Positions 1 through 8,496 of a stretch of 64,000 nucleotides of DNA are shown piece by piece; the stretch's first letter is position 1, and every line of letters begins with the position of its first letter. The stretch comes from Streptomyces harbinensis (GTDB lineage: Bacteria > Actinomycetota > Actinomycetes > Streptomycetales > Streptomycetaceae): positions 1 to 64,000 of the forward strand of contig NZ_FPAB01000009.1 of NCBI RefSeq assembly GCF_900116145.1, written 5' to 3'. The notes under the pieces were generated by a model. It saw only the letters and a list, made by a program, of their open reading frames with translations. It ran no database searches and was not told the origin of the DNA. A program made the translations under genes and the position numbers.

Positions 1-257
1 TCTGCCCGCAGCATCACGTCAATCAGCGGAGCGAACTCGTCCACTATGCGTTGACGCCGGCGACCATTCGCGGCACGCTTCGGCGGCGCCACGGGCGCCT
101 GAGAGTTCAGATACTTGGTCACCGTTCGCCTGTTCAGCCCGGTCTCCCTAGCGACCTGCCGCAAACTCATGGCACCCGACTCATACAGGCCGCGAAAGCG
201 CCGCACCTCCAGCCAGCGATTCGGATCCAAGACCACTTCCTGCCGCCCTTCGTCCAT
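1..257 (-). CDS. istA: IS21-family transposase IstA, N-terminal fragment (runs off window)
   Basis: Translation from the ATG at 257 gives 85 codons before the window edge, beginning MDEGRQEVVLDPNRW. The segment from about residue 14 contains an EVRRFRGLYESGAMSLRQVA stretch followed by RETGLNRRTVTKYL, a helix-turn-helix that is the characteristic DNA-binding start of IstA transposases. The catalytic DDE core would lie beyond the left edge. IstA catalyses cut-and-paste or replicative transposition together with the ATPase IstB, which is not visible here. The upstream part of the element, 258 to 361, is the IS end carrying its promoter and terminal repeats. Confidence 0.82.
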   Translation of the reverse strand, partial: MDEGRQEVVLDPNRWLEVRRFRGLYESGAMSLRQVARETGLNRRTVTKYLNSQAPVAPPKRAANGRRRQRIVDEFAPLIDVMLRA

Positions 258-361
258 CCAGAACAGACGACAGAAGACTCACCCCTCCTACCCCTCCACC
301 GCATCAACAATGGTGCAGCTTCATCCGTACGTGGTGGTGCACGATCACTTGTACGCGGACA
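1..361 (-). mobile_element. IS21-family insertion sequence, left end (partial)
   Basis: This is the terminal part of an IS21-like element that runs off the left edge of the window. Read on the minus strand the element begins TGTCCGCGTACAAGTGATCG, and this TG terminus directly abuts the truncated P-type ATPase gene at 361/362. The terminal region holds related GTAC- and GTGCAC-containing words, in keeping with the repeated end motifs of IS21 elements. The element's istA-type gene starts inside it at 257. The base composition of the first 360 bases is visibly less G+C-extreme than the surrounding genes, which fits recent arrival. The other end, istB and any target duplication lie outside the window. 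Confidence 0.82.
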
Positions 362-2653
362 GACGATGATGCTGGAGCCGGACATGGTGAGCGCGGCGAT
401 CTCGGGGCGCAGGACCAGTCCGGTCAGTGGTTCGAAGACGCCGGCGGCGATGGGGAGTGCGAGGGCGTTGTAGCCGATGGCCCAGCCGAGGTTCTGCCGC
501 ATCTTGTGCACCGTTGCGCGGCCGATGCGCAGGGCGGTGGGCACGTCGAGGGGGTCGGAGCGCATCAGCACCAGCTCGGCGGTTTCGATGGCGATGTCGG
601 TGCCGGTCCCGATGGCGATGCCGAGATCGGCCCGGGCGAGCGCGGGGGCGTCGTTGATGCCGTCGCCGACCATGGCGACCCGGTGGCCCCGGTGCTGGAG
701 TTCGGCGATCTTCGCCGCCTTGTCCTCGGGGAGGACGTCCGCGATCACGGTGTCGATCCCCAGCCGGCCGGCGATGCGCTCGGCGGTGACGCGGTGGTCG
801 CCGGTGAGCATGACCACCTCGATGCCGAGGTCGTGGAGCGCGGTCACGGCCTCGGCGGAGGTTTCGCGTACGGCGTCGGCGAGGGCGATCAGCCCGGCCG
901 GGCGCCCGTCGACGCCGATGACGACCACGGTGTGGCCGGTGGCGGCCAGTGCGTCGCGGCGTGCGGCGAGGTCTGCCAGGTCGATGCCCTCGCGGTCGGC
1001 CAGCCGGGGGTTGCCCACCACGACCCGGTGCCCGTCCACCTCGGCGACGGCGCCGTGGCCCGGCAGGTTCTCGAAGCGCCGTGCGTCGGGCGCCGTGATG
1101 TGGCGCTGTTCGGCGTGGCGGACGACGGCTTCGGCCAGCGGGTGGCCGGACTCGCGTTCCACGGCGGCGGTCAGGCTCAGCACGGTGTTCTCGTCGTAGC
1201 CGGTCGCCGGGACGACGGCGGTGACCTCGGGCCGGCCCCGGGTGAGTGTGCCGGTCTTGTCCATGACGACGGTGCGGATCCGGGCGGCGGTCTCCAGGGC
1301 GCCGGCGTTCTTGAACAGCACGCCGCGTGCGGCGCCCAGGCCGGTGCCGACCGTGATCGCGGTCGGGGTGGCGAGTCCCAGCGCGTCGGGGCAGGTGATG
1401 ACCACGACGGTGATGGCGAACAGCACGGCGGTGCCCAGCGGCCGGTCGGTGAACAGCAGCCAGGCCGCGAGCGTGAGCAGCCCGCCCACGAGGGCGACGA
1501 GCACCAGCCAGAACGCCGCCCGGTCCGCGAGGCGCTGTCCGGGGGCCTTGGAGTTCTGCGCCTCCTGGACGAGCCGAACGATCCGGGCGAGGGCGGTGTC
1601 GGCGCCCACCTCGGTGGCGCGGATGCGCAGCGTGCCGTTGGTGTTGATGCCGGCGCCGATCACGGTACTGCCCGGTGCCTTGGGGACGGGGAGGCTCTCG
1701 CCGGTGACCATGGATTCGTCGACGTCGCTCTCTCCCTCCTCCACCGTTCCGTCGGCGGCGATCTTGGCGCCCGGCCGGACCAGCAGGAGGTCGCCGGCGG
1801 CCACCTCGGAGGTGGCGATCTCGACCGGCCGGCCGTCGCGGATCACCAGGGCTTTGGGTGGTGCCAGGTCGAGCAGGGCGTGGACGGCGTCGTTGGCGCC
1901 GCCGCGGGAACGCATTTCGAGCCAGTGGCCGAGGAGCACGAAGGCGGCCAGTACGGTGGCCGCCTCGTAGAAGACGTCCCCGCCGCCGGTGAGGGTCACG
2001 ACGAGGGAGTAGAGCCAGCCCGCGGCGACGGCCACCGAGACCAGGACCATTATGTCCAGGGTGCGGGCGCGCAGCGCGCGCAGGGCTCCGGTGAAGAAGA
2101 CGGTGGAGGAGTAGAAGATCACCGGGAGGCTCAGCAGGAGGGCCCAGACGTCCTGGCGCAGGCCGAACGGCACGGGCAGGTGGAGGCCGAGGACGTTCTC
2201 CGCGATGGGTGACCAGAGCAGGACGGGGATCGAGAACAGCAGCGCCACCAGGAAGCGGTTGCGCATGTCGGCCGCCATCGCCGCCATGGACATGCCGTGC
2301 TCTGCCGCCGGTCCGGGTTCGTTCGCGGGCTCGGGCGCCGGTGCCTGCGACTGTCCGGGTTCCATCAGCGGATCGCAGAGGTGGGAGGGCACCGACTGGC
2401 CGGCGCAGTGGTAGCCGCACTCCTCGACCCAGTGGCGCAGTTGGGCCAGGGAGGTGCGCCGCGGGTCGTAGGTGACGGTCGCCGTCTGCGTGACCGGGTT
2501 CACCTCGGCGCGCCGGACGCCGGGCCGGCGGCGGAGGACGGCGGTCACGGTGCTCTGCTGGGAGGCCCGCAGCATGCCGGTGACGTCGAGGACGACGGTG
2601 TCGTGTTCCTGGCCGGGTCCGGCCGGCCGCTCCGCCCGGTCGCTGTCCGCCAT
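362..2653 (-). pseudogene. Copper-type P1B ATPase, 3' end cut off by IS21 insertion
   Basis: The gene encodes 764 residues of a heavy-metal P1B-type ATPase up to the IS junction. The start at 2653 has a GGGGTGA ribosome site. Visible parts are a degenerate HMA domain (about 15-75, metal-binding CxxC replaced by GMLRAS), the membrane core, TGES (317-320), the transmembrane motif CPD (421-423), phosphorylation site DKTGTLT (465-471), HP (504-505) and GDGIND (663-668). The last native residues are the MSGSSIIV of the final helix; relatives continue only about 12-20 residues more. After the junction the frame runs through IS sequence to a stop at 167, giving a foreign tail of 65 codons. The motif pattern suggests Cu transport but CPD is not the usual CPC or CPH, so the ion is uncertain. 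Whether the hybrid protein works cannot be told. Confidence 0.85.
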
Positions 2654-2845
2654 ACGTTCACCCCGGTTCGTCCGGCCGGTCCCGGGCGGCGGGCCGCCGC
2701 CGGTGACCGGACCGCGGATCGGAGGCACCGGTCTCCAGCGCACCATGGGTGGCGGGTGGGGGCGAGCCGGGTGGGGCCGTTCGTCTGACCGGTGGGCGTG
2801 GGCCGGGGTGAGCGGCAGGTGGCGGTGAGGGCCGCGTCCTGCTCG

Positions 2846-3370
2846 TTACCAGCCGGCTGCCCGGAGCACGTCGTGGGCGATCTCGCGGACCGGACGGTCG
2901 TCCGTGGGAACGCGGACGGTGCCGGTGGGCGCGTCGCGGTCCAGGAGGCGCGCGTTGCGCAGGCTCGACGCGATGTGCGGGGCGAGCTGGGAGCCGATCT
3001 CGCGGCGGGCGAGGCGGGCGCGCACGGTGGATTCCTCGGCGGTCAGCAGGACGTGGGTGGTGTGGATCTCCCCGCCGCCCATCGCGCGTCGGATCATCGG
3101 CCCATCGAGGATGCTCATGGTGTTGGTGTAGATGAGGCGGCGCTGTCCGAGAGCCGCGTAGTTGGCCCAGACCGCGGCGGTGTTCCGCTCCGTGATGGCC
3201 GCCCGCTGCGGGTCGTCGGCGGGGGCGGGGTGGATCTGGTCCATGAAGTCGCCCTCGATCAGGCAGTGCGCCGTCGACCGTTCCTTCAGCAGCACGGAGA
3301 CTTCCCAGGCGACGGTCGTCTTCCCGACACCCGAACCACCACCGATGAGCATCAACGCACAGGCCGTCAT
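2846..3370 (-). CDS. P-loop kinase-like ATP-binding protein
   Basis: This 174-residue protein starts MTACALMLIGGGSGVGKTTV, a clear Walker A motif (GGGSGVGKTT, residues 10-19). The rest follows a nucleoside or small-molecule kinase layout: an EGDFMDQIHP segment (about 39-48) resembling a substrate/Mg site, a LIYTNTMSI strand, and an RxRLARREIGS lid-like segment (about 117-127). It is shorter than most uridine or shikimate kinase relatives but looks complete. It lies between the truncated metal ATPase and an oxidoreductase on the same strand, with 33 bases separating it from the latter. Its substrate cannot be read from the sequence; proteins of this kind are usually annotated only as AAA or AAA_33 family ATPases. 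Confidence 0.7.
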   Translation of the reverse strand: MTACALMLIGGGSGVGKTTVAWEVSVLLKERSTAHCLIEGDFMDQIHPAPADDPQRAAITERNTAAVWANYAALGQRRLIYTNTMSILDGPMIRRAMGGGEIHTTHVLLTAEESTVRARLARREIGSQLAPHIASSLRNARLLDRDAPTGTVRVPTDDRPVREIAHDVLRAAGW

Positions 3371-3403
3371 GGGCGACCAGCCTGGCAGGGAGCGGTCGGC
3401 CCG

Positions 3404-4498
3404 TCACCCGGTTTTCCGGCCGGTGCGGCCGATGCCGTGGGGGCGGGGCGGCGCGCAGTCGGGGACGCGGACCGGCTGTGAGCCGTTCTCCAGCGACCGG
3501 GCGCCGGCCACGCCCGCCAGGGAGGCGGCGACCGCGGGGCGTACCGGGATCAGGGGCGGCGCGCCCCCTTCCACGGTGGCGCGGAAGCCCTGGAGGATGC
3601 GGACGGTTCCCTCGTCCCGCCGGGCGACCGGCCGGCCGGCCAGGGTGAGGGGCGGGGCCTCGCGTTCCTCCTCGTGTGCGGCGCCGTCGGCGCGGGTCCA
3701 GGCTTCCGAGCGGAGGCGGACGGACCAGGACCGCTCCCCCGGGGCGCGTACCGATTCGGCGAGCCCCCGGGTGCCGCGGGCGGAGAGCCAGCTCCAGTGG
3801 CTGTCGGGTTCGCCCTGGAGGAATCCGTGGCGGGTGACGGCGAGTGCTCCGGTGGACAGCCGGACGGTGAGGACGACCGCGTCGCGCGGCCGGTGCTCGT
3901 CCACCGGGAAGGCCGTCACCTCCACGGGCCAGGCGTCCGTGACGGCCAGGACGGGCGACACGGTGTGGGTGCAGTACGCCGTGGGGGCGATGCGTCCGCG
4001 CCAGTTGCCGGGGTCGCCGATGAGGGCGTCGACGGCCTGGGGCGCCATGCCGTGCAGGTAGTCGGCCTCGATCAGGGTGATGCGGCCCAGTTCGCCGTCG
4101 GCGGCGGCCTGCCGGATGAGGCGGATGTGCGGGTGGTGGACGAAGTTCTCGGCGAAGGAGTAGGTGGCGCTCGATCGTTCGGCCGCGTCGATGAGTTGCC
4201 GGCCCTCGTTCTCGTCGGTGCAGGCCGCGCACTCGGACAGCACGTGCACGCCCTGTTCGAGGAAGGCGAGGGCGAGCGGCGCGTGTGCGTCGAAGTCGTT
4301 GGCCAGGACGACGCCGTCCAGCGGGTGGTCCAGCAGGTCCTGCCACCGGTCCACGAGGACGGTGCCGGGCAGCGCTTCCCGTGCCGCATGCCGGCGGGCG
4401 GCGTCCCGGTCGCAGGCCAGTGCCACGGTCACGCCCATCCGCCGCAGCCAGCCGGCCAGATGGAGTCCTCTGCTCAGTCCGATCACCCCGACGCGCAT
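3404..4498 (-). CDS. Gfo/Idh/MocA-family NAD(P)-dependent oxidoreductase
   Basis: The 364-residue product begins MRVGVIGLSRGLHLAGWLRR, a Rossmann nucleotide-binding start, and contains the segment FLEQGVHVLSECAACTDENE (about 83-102), which corresponds to the GKHVLxEKP motif of the Gfo/Idh/MocA family, with the usual Lys replaced by the Glu-Cys of SECA. Such proteins oxidise or reduce sugar or cyclitol hydroxyls with NAD(P). The C-terminal half is a typical alpha/beta substrate domain. The catalytic Lys of EKP is not evident, so activity on a standard sugar is doubtful. It stands alone as a minus-strand gene with short gaps on both sides; no pathway is suggested by its neighbours. Confidence 0.72.
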   Translation of the reverse strand: MRVGVIGLSRGLHLAGWLRRMGVTVALACDRDAARRHAAREALPGTVLVDRWQDLLDHPLDGVVLANDFDAHAPLALAFLEQGVHVLSECAACTDENEGRQLIDAAERSSATYSFAENFVHHPHIRLIRQAAADGELGRITLIEADYLHGMAPQAVDALIGDPGNWRGRIAPTAYCTHTVSPVLAVTDAWPVEVTAFPVDEHRPRDAVVLTVRLSTGALAVTRHGFLQGEPDSHWSWLSARGTRGLAESVRAPGERSWSVRLRSEAWTRADGAAHEEEREAPPLTLAGRPVARRDEGTVRILQGFRATVEGGAPPLIPVRPAVAASLAGVAGARSLENGSQPVRVPDCAPPRPHGIGRTGRKTG

Positions 4499-4557
4499 GC
4501 GGACATGATCGCCGTATTCCTGCCGCCGCCGGCAACGGGTTTCCGGGCGGCGCGGGG

Positions 4558-5049
4558 TCAGAGGCTGGTGAGGATCTGCGGCGACAGGTTCTTAATCATG
4601 GTGTTGGTCCAGCGCATCTGCCGCAGGGTCTGCGGGTGGCAGGCGGAGGCGAGGGCAAGGAGGCGGGGGTCCTTGGCGGCTTGTGCGGCCTGGGCGAGCA
4701 TCTCCCAGTGCAGCGAGTTGTGGGCGGCGGCCAGGTGGACGTCGCGGAGGTCGTGCAGGAGCAGCAGGCCGGGTTCGGGGCGGCGGCCCACGGCCTCCGA
4801 CGCCTTTTTTCTGAGGGTGGCGAGGATGCCGTCCGGGGAGTCCTCGGGCGGGCCGCTGAGGTCGAGGTCGTAGTGGGGGGCGGTGTCGGCGAGGCGTCGC
4901 AGGTGTTCCTCGGACCAGGCGGCGACGTCGGTGGCGACGTGGTGGACCTCGTGTTCGGTGCGGTGGCGTTCGGCGAGGGTGGTGAGGTCGCCGATGAGGT
5001 GCCGTTCGCCGTGGTGGAGGGTGCGCAGGGCGATCTTGATGCCGTTCAC
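4558..5049 (-). CDS. Small helical (ferritin-like) protein coupled to molybdopterin oxidoreductase
   Basis: The 163-residue product is predicted to be almost entirely helical and is rich in His and Glu (LHHGERHLIGDL at 11-22, ERHRTEHEVHHVATD at 28-42, HDLRDVHLAAAHNSLHWEML around 100-119). This spacing of His/Glu pairs on consecutive helices resembles ferritin-like or DUF892-type di-metal proteins, though I cannot assign a family with certainty. Its ATG overlaps the stop of the upstream molybdopterin oxidoreductase by four bases (ATGA), so the two are translated together and probably act together, for example as a partner or electron/oxygen-handling protein. No signal peptide or membrane segment is visible. 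Confidence 0.6.
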   Translation of the reverse strand: MNGIKIALRTLHHGERHLIGDLTTLAERHRTEHEVHHVATDVAAWSEEHLRRLADTAPHYDLDLSGPPEDSPDGILATLRKKASEAVGRRPEPGLLLLHDLRDVHLAAAHNSLHWEMLAQAAQAAKDPRLLALASACHPQTLRQMRWTNTMIKNLSPQILTSL

Positions 5050-7529
5050 CGGTGGTCTTTCCTGCTGTCGGGGGTGGGGCCGGGGTCCTGGGTGGCGTGG
5101 GCCGCCGGGCCGCCGGTGGTGGCGGCCACCGTGGCGGTGGTGGGGGCGGAGGCGGTGGTGGTGGGTGCGGGGGCGGGTGTTCCGTCACCGCGGGCGAGGC
5201 GGGTGAGGGCGGCGGCGGCGGTTTTGAACAGGGGTTGTTTGGAGGCCGGGTCCCAGTCGGTGATCGTCGTCTCGTTGGCGGCCCGCCCGGGTGTGGTGGC
5301 GTCCGGGGCGGAGCCGGCCGGGGTGTCCCAGTAGCCGTAGTGGAAGGGGACGAAGAGCACTCCGGGGCGCAGCCCGGTGGGGCGCAGCCGTCCCTGGAGG
5401 GCGCCGCGGGGGGTGCGGACCTCGACGAGGTCGCCTTCGGCGAGGTCGAGCCGTTCGGCGTCCTGGGTGGAGATCTCCACCCACACGTCGGGGGCGGCGC
5501 GGTTCAGCTGGGGGACGCGGCCGGTTTTGGTGCGGGTGTGGAAGTGGTAGAGGGTGCGGCCGGTGGTCAGCTGGAAGGGGTACTCCTGGCTGGGTGTCTC
5601 GTGGGGGGTCAGGTAGGCGGCGGCTTTGAGGACGGCTTTGCCGTCCGGGTTGAGGGAGCGGTATTCGACGGGGCTGACGGTCGCTCCGGTCTCCAGGTCC
5701 TTGCCGTAGCTCTCGCACACCTCGGGGTGGGCCCAGCTGATGCCGTCGGTGTAGAGGCGCGGGGTGCCCTCGGGGGCGCGGTCGTTGACGGGCCACTGGA
5801 TGCCGCTGCCGCCGCGCAGCTTGGCGTAGCTGAGTCCGGTGTAGTCGCAGGGGCGGCCGGCGCTGCACCGCTTCCATGCCTCGAACGCGGATTCGGGGTC
5901 GTGCCAGGTGATGAGGGGGCCGTCGTCCTTGTCGCGGAAGTCCATGCGGGCGGCGTAGTCGAGGAAGATGTCGAGGTCGGATCTGGCATCGCCGGGGGGT
6001 GGTACGGCCCGGTCGCTGAGGTGGACGGTGCGGTCGGCGTTGGTGAAGGTGCCGGTCTTCTCGCCCCAGGTGGCGGCCGGCAGGACGACGTCGGCGAGTT
6101 GGGCGGTCTCGGTGAGGAACAGGTCCTGGACGACGACGAACAGGCGCCGCTGGGTGAGGATCGAGCGGACGCGGGCGAGTTCGGGCAGGGAGACGGCCGG
6201 GTTGGTTCCGCTGATCCAGAGCATGCGGATGGAGCCCTGTTCGGCGTAGCGGAACATCTGCATGGCGTGGGTGGGCGGCGCGTAGTGCGGGATGGTGGTG
6301 GGTTCGACGTTCCAGACGGCGGCGAGGTCGGCGACGTGGCGGTCGTTCTGCCAGTTGCGGAATCCGGGGAGGTCGCCGTTGGCGCCGCATTCGCGGGTGT
6401 TCTGGGCGGTGGGCTGGCCGTTCATCTGGAGGATGCCGGCGCCGGGTTTGCCGAGCATGCCGCGGATGAGGTGGAGGTTGTTGATCTGAACGGCGGCGGC
6501 GGTGGCCTGGTGGGACTGGTAGACGCCCTGGAGGACGGTGGACAGCAGCCGGTCGGCGGTGCCCAGGAGTTCGGCTGCCTCGCTGATGCGGGCGGCGGGG
6601 ATGTCGCAGATGTCGGCGGCCCACCGGGGGGTGCAGTCCTGGACGCGGGTGGCGAGTTCGTCGTAGCCGACCGTGTGGGCCCGGATGTAGTCGGGGTCGG
6701 TGCGGTCGTGGCGGATGGTCTCGTGCAGGAGGGCGTTGAGGAGGGCGAGGTTGGTGCCGGGGCGGGGGGCGAGGTGGACGGCGGCGGCGCGGGCGACGGG
6801 GGTGGGGCGGGGGTCGACGCACAGCAGGCGGGGCGGGTCGGTGCCGTCCAGCCGGTCGAGGATGCGCATCCACTGGACGGGCTGGGTCTCAGCGATGTTG
6901 TGGCCGAACAGGGCGATGACGTCGGCGTGGTCGATGTCGTCGAAGCTGCCCGGCTGTCCGTCGCAGCCGAAGGTTTCCTTGAGTGCTTCGGCGGCGGTGG
7001 CGGTGCACAGCCGGGTGTTGCCGTCGAGGTGGTTGGTGCCGATGCCCGCCCGGGCGAGGACGGTGAGGGTGTAGTACTCCTCGAGGAACAGCTGTCCGGT
7101 GGTGTAGAAGCCGATGGAGCCGGGGCCGCGTTCGACGAGCAGGTCGCGGGAGCGGGAGGTGACGCGGTTCATGGCGGTGTCCCAGTCGCTCTCCACCAGG
7201 CGGTCGCCGTCGCGGACGAGGGGGCGGTTGAGCCGGTCGGGTGAGGCGTTGGCCTGCCAGCCGAAGAGGTCCTTGGGGCCGAGGCGGCCACGGTTGACGC
7301 GGTCGCCAGCCCGGCCGCGTACCCCGGCGATGCGGCCGTCGGCCACGGCGATGTCCATGGCGTCGCCGTCGGAGTGCAGGAGGGAGGCGGTCTGCACCCA
7401 GTGCTCGACGGTGTCGGGGCCGATGCCCTCGGCGAGGTGGGTGTCCACGCGGGTGGGCCACCGCTGGTGGCGCCCGTAGGGGGTGCGGGCGCCCCAGGGT
7501 TCAGCGATTCGGTCCGCCGAAGACTGCAT
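5046..7529 (-). CDS. Molybdopterin oxidoreductase (Nas/Fdh-like) lacking the N-terminal Fe-S cysteines
   Basis: This 827-residue protein has the domain order of the DMSO-reductase family: an N-terminal region (about 43-90), the molybdopterin core (about 100-600) and a C-terminal molydopterin-dinucleotide-binding domain (about 650-770, containing QLTTGRTLYHFHTRTKTGR and LFVPFHYGYWDT). Cys175 in NTRLCTATA is placed as the molybdenum ligand, as in NapA. The stretch that normally holds three of the four cysteines of a [4Fe-4S] cluster reads TASLLHSDGDAMD (48-60) with none, and the fourth position reads LGPKD. It is therefore probably a cluster-free member of the assimilatory nitrate reductase/formate dehydrogenase-like group. 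No Tat signal is seen, so it should be cytoplasmic. It is coupled to the helical protein downstream. Confidence 0.85.
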   Translation of the reverse strand: MQSSADRIAEPWGARTPYGRHQRWPTRVDTHLAEGIGPDTVEHWVQTASLLHSDGDAMDIAVADGRIAGVRGRAGDRVNRGRLGPKDLFGWQANASPDRLNRPLVRDGDRLVESDWDTAMNRVTSRSRDLLVERGPGSIGFYTTGQLFLEEYYTLTVLARAGIGTNHLDGNTRLCTATAAEALKETFGCDGQPGSFDDIDHADVIALFGHNIAETQPVQWMRILDRLDGTDPPRLLCVDPRPTPVARAAAVHLAPRPGTNLALLNALLHETIRHDRTDPDYIRAHTVGYDELATRVQDCTPRWAADICDIPAARISEAAELLGTADRLLSTVLQGVYQSHQATAAAVQINNLHLIRGMLGKPGAGILQMNGQPTAQNTRECGANGDLPGFRNWQNDRHVADLAAVWNVEPTTIPHYAPPTHAMQMFRYAEQGSIRMLWISGTNPAVSLPELARVRSILTQRRLFVVVQDLFLTETAQLADVVLPAATWGEKTGTFTNADRTVHLSDRAVPPPGDARSDLDIFLDYAARMDFRDKDDGPLITWHDPESAFEAWKRCSAGRPCDYTGLSYAKLRGGSGIQWPVNDRAPEGTPRLYTDGISWAHPEVCESYGKDLETGATVSPVEYRSLNPDGKAVLKAAAYLTPHETPSQEYPFQLTTGRTLYHFHTRTKTGRVPQLNRAAPDVWVEISTQDAERLDLAEGDLVEVRTPRGALQGRLRPTGLRPGVLFVPFHYGYWDTPAGSAPDATTPGRAANETTITDWDPASKQPLFKTAAAALTRLARGDGTPAPAPTTTASAPTTATVAATTGGPAAHATQDPGPTPDSRKDHR

Positions 7530-7707
7530 GCATAACCTCCGCCGATCGGCCCGGTGGCCGGCGGGCCGGACCGGGGTGGCTCACGGTAGTGCCGGGCGCG
7601 CGGGGGGCGATGGGGTGCTGTTGCGGACACGCCAGCGCGTTACCCGAGCGGCCCCGGATGGGGCTCGTCATGCTGGCCCGGGGGCGAGCGAGGTGAAGGA
7701 GAGCGCG

Positions 7708-8391
7708 ATGGGTGCTGGCGCGGAGCCGGTGGCGGCGTCCCGGACGGTGGTGCAGCTGCGGCCGGTGGCGAGTGCGTTGCCGATGGGCTTTCTGGGGCTG
7801 GCGGGCGGGACGTTCGTGCTGGCGGGGCTGCAGGTGCACTGGATCTCCGCCGAGCAGTCGCATCCGGTCGCGTTCGTGCTGCTGGCGTTCGTGTTCCCGT
7901 TGCAGTCGCTGGCGTCGGTGTTCGGTTTTCTGTGCCGGGACGTGGCGGTGGCGACGGGGATGGCGGTGCTGTCCGGTACGTGGCTGGCGCTGGGGCTGAT
8001 CACGCTGACCGGCCCGCCCGGTGCGAGAAGCGGGGCGGCCGGTCTGCTGTTGCTGCTGGCGGCGGTGGCGTTGTGGGTGCCGGTGACGGCGGGCGGTTCG
8101 GGGCGGCTGCTGGTGGCCGCGGTCATCGCGGTGGCTTCGGTGCGGTTCGCGGCGACGGGGGTGTACGAGCTGACGGGGGCCGAGGGGTGGAAGCACACGG
8201 CGGGGGTGATCGGTCTGGTGCTGGCCGCGGTGGCGGTGTACGCGGCGTTCGCGCTGGCCGTGGAGGACCAGCACCGGCGTACGGTGCTGCCCACCGGTCG
8301 GCGGGCGGCGGGTGCGGGGGTGCTGGACGGTGACTGGGGCCACCAGACGGATCGGATCGTGCGGGAGGCGGGGGTGCGCCGGCAGTTGTGA
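7708..8391 (+). CDS. GPR1/FUN34/YaaH-like integral membrane protein
   Basis: The chosen ATG at 7708 follows GAAGGAGA at a good distance; the open frame extends further upstream but without a ribosome site. The 227-residue product has six hydrophobic helices and the pattern LPMGFLGLAGGTFVLAGLQ near residue 24, resembling the NPxPxGL start of GPR1/FUN34/YaaH (acetate/succinate-proton transporter) proteins, although the canonical NPAPLGL is not exact. It ends in a soluble tail of about 45 residues rich in Arg and Gly. It reads away from the molybdopterin gene and converges on the MMPL gene across a strong terminator. A transport role is likely but the substrate is unknown. Confidence 0.6.
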   Translation: MGAGAEPVAASRTVVQLRPVASALPMGFLGLAGGTFVLAGLQVHWISAEQSHPVAFVLLAFVFPLQSLASVFGFLCRDVAVATGMAVLSGTWLALGLITLTGPPGARSGAAGLLLLLAAVALWVPVTAGGSGRLLVAAVIAVASVRFAATGVYELTGAEGWKHTAGVIGLVLAAVAVYAAFALAVEDQHRRTVLPTGRRAAGAGVLDGDWGHQTDRIVREAGVRRQL

Positions 8392-8433
8392 GGACGGTGG
8401 GGTGGCGGGGTGGCGGGGTGCCGGTGAACGGGG

Positions 8434-8459
8434 AAGGGCCCCCGGGGGTGGGGGCCCTT
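8434..8459. terminator. Bidirectional hairpin terminator
   Basis: A perfect 10-bp inverted repeat, AAGGGCCCCC and GGGGGCCCTT, encloses a six-base loop and is followed by T on the plus side and preceded by AA on the other. It sits between two convergent genes, the membrane protein ending at 8391 and the MMPL transporter ending at 8497, and can serve both. Confidence 0.8.
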
Positions 8460-8496
8460 TCCGTTCGGGGCCGGCCGGTGGGGCGGCCGGGTGCGG

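Noticed and set aside
506-2212. A 568-codon plus-strand open frame
   Set aside because: It lies opposite the P-type ATPase, whose motifs are unmistakable; the frame is Gly/Asp/Val-rich noise.
5052-7244. A 730-codon plus-strand open frame
   Set aside because: It lies opposite the molybdopterin oxidoreductase and consists mostly of Gly, Val and Ala without any motif.
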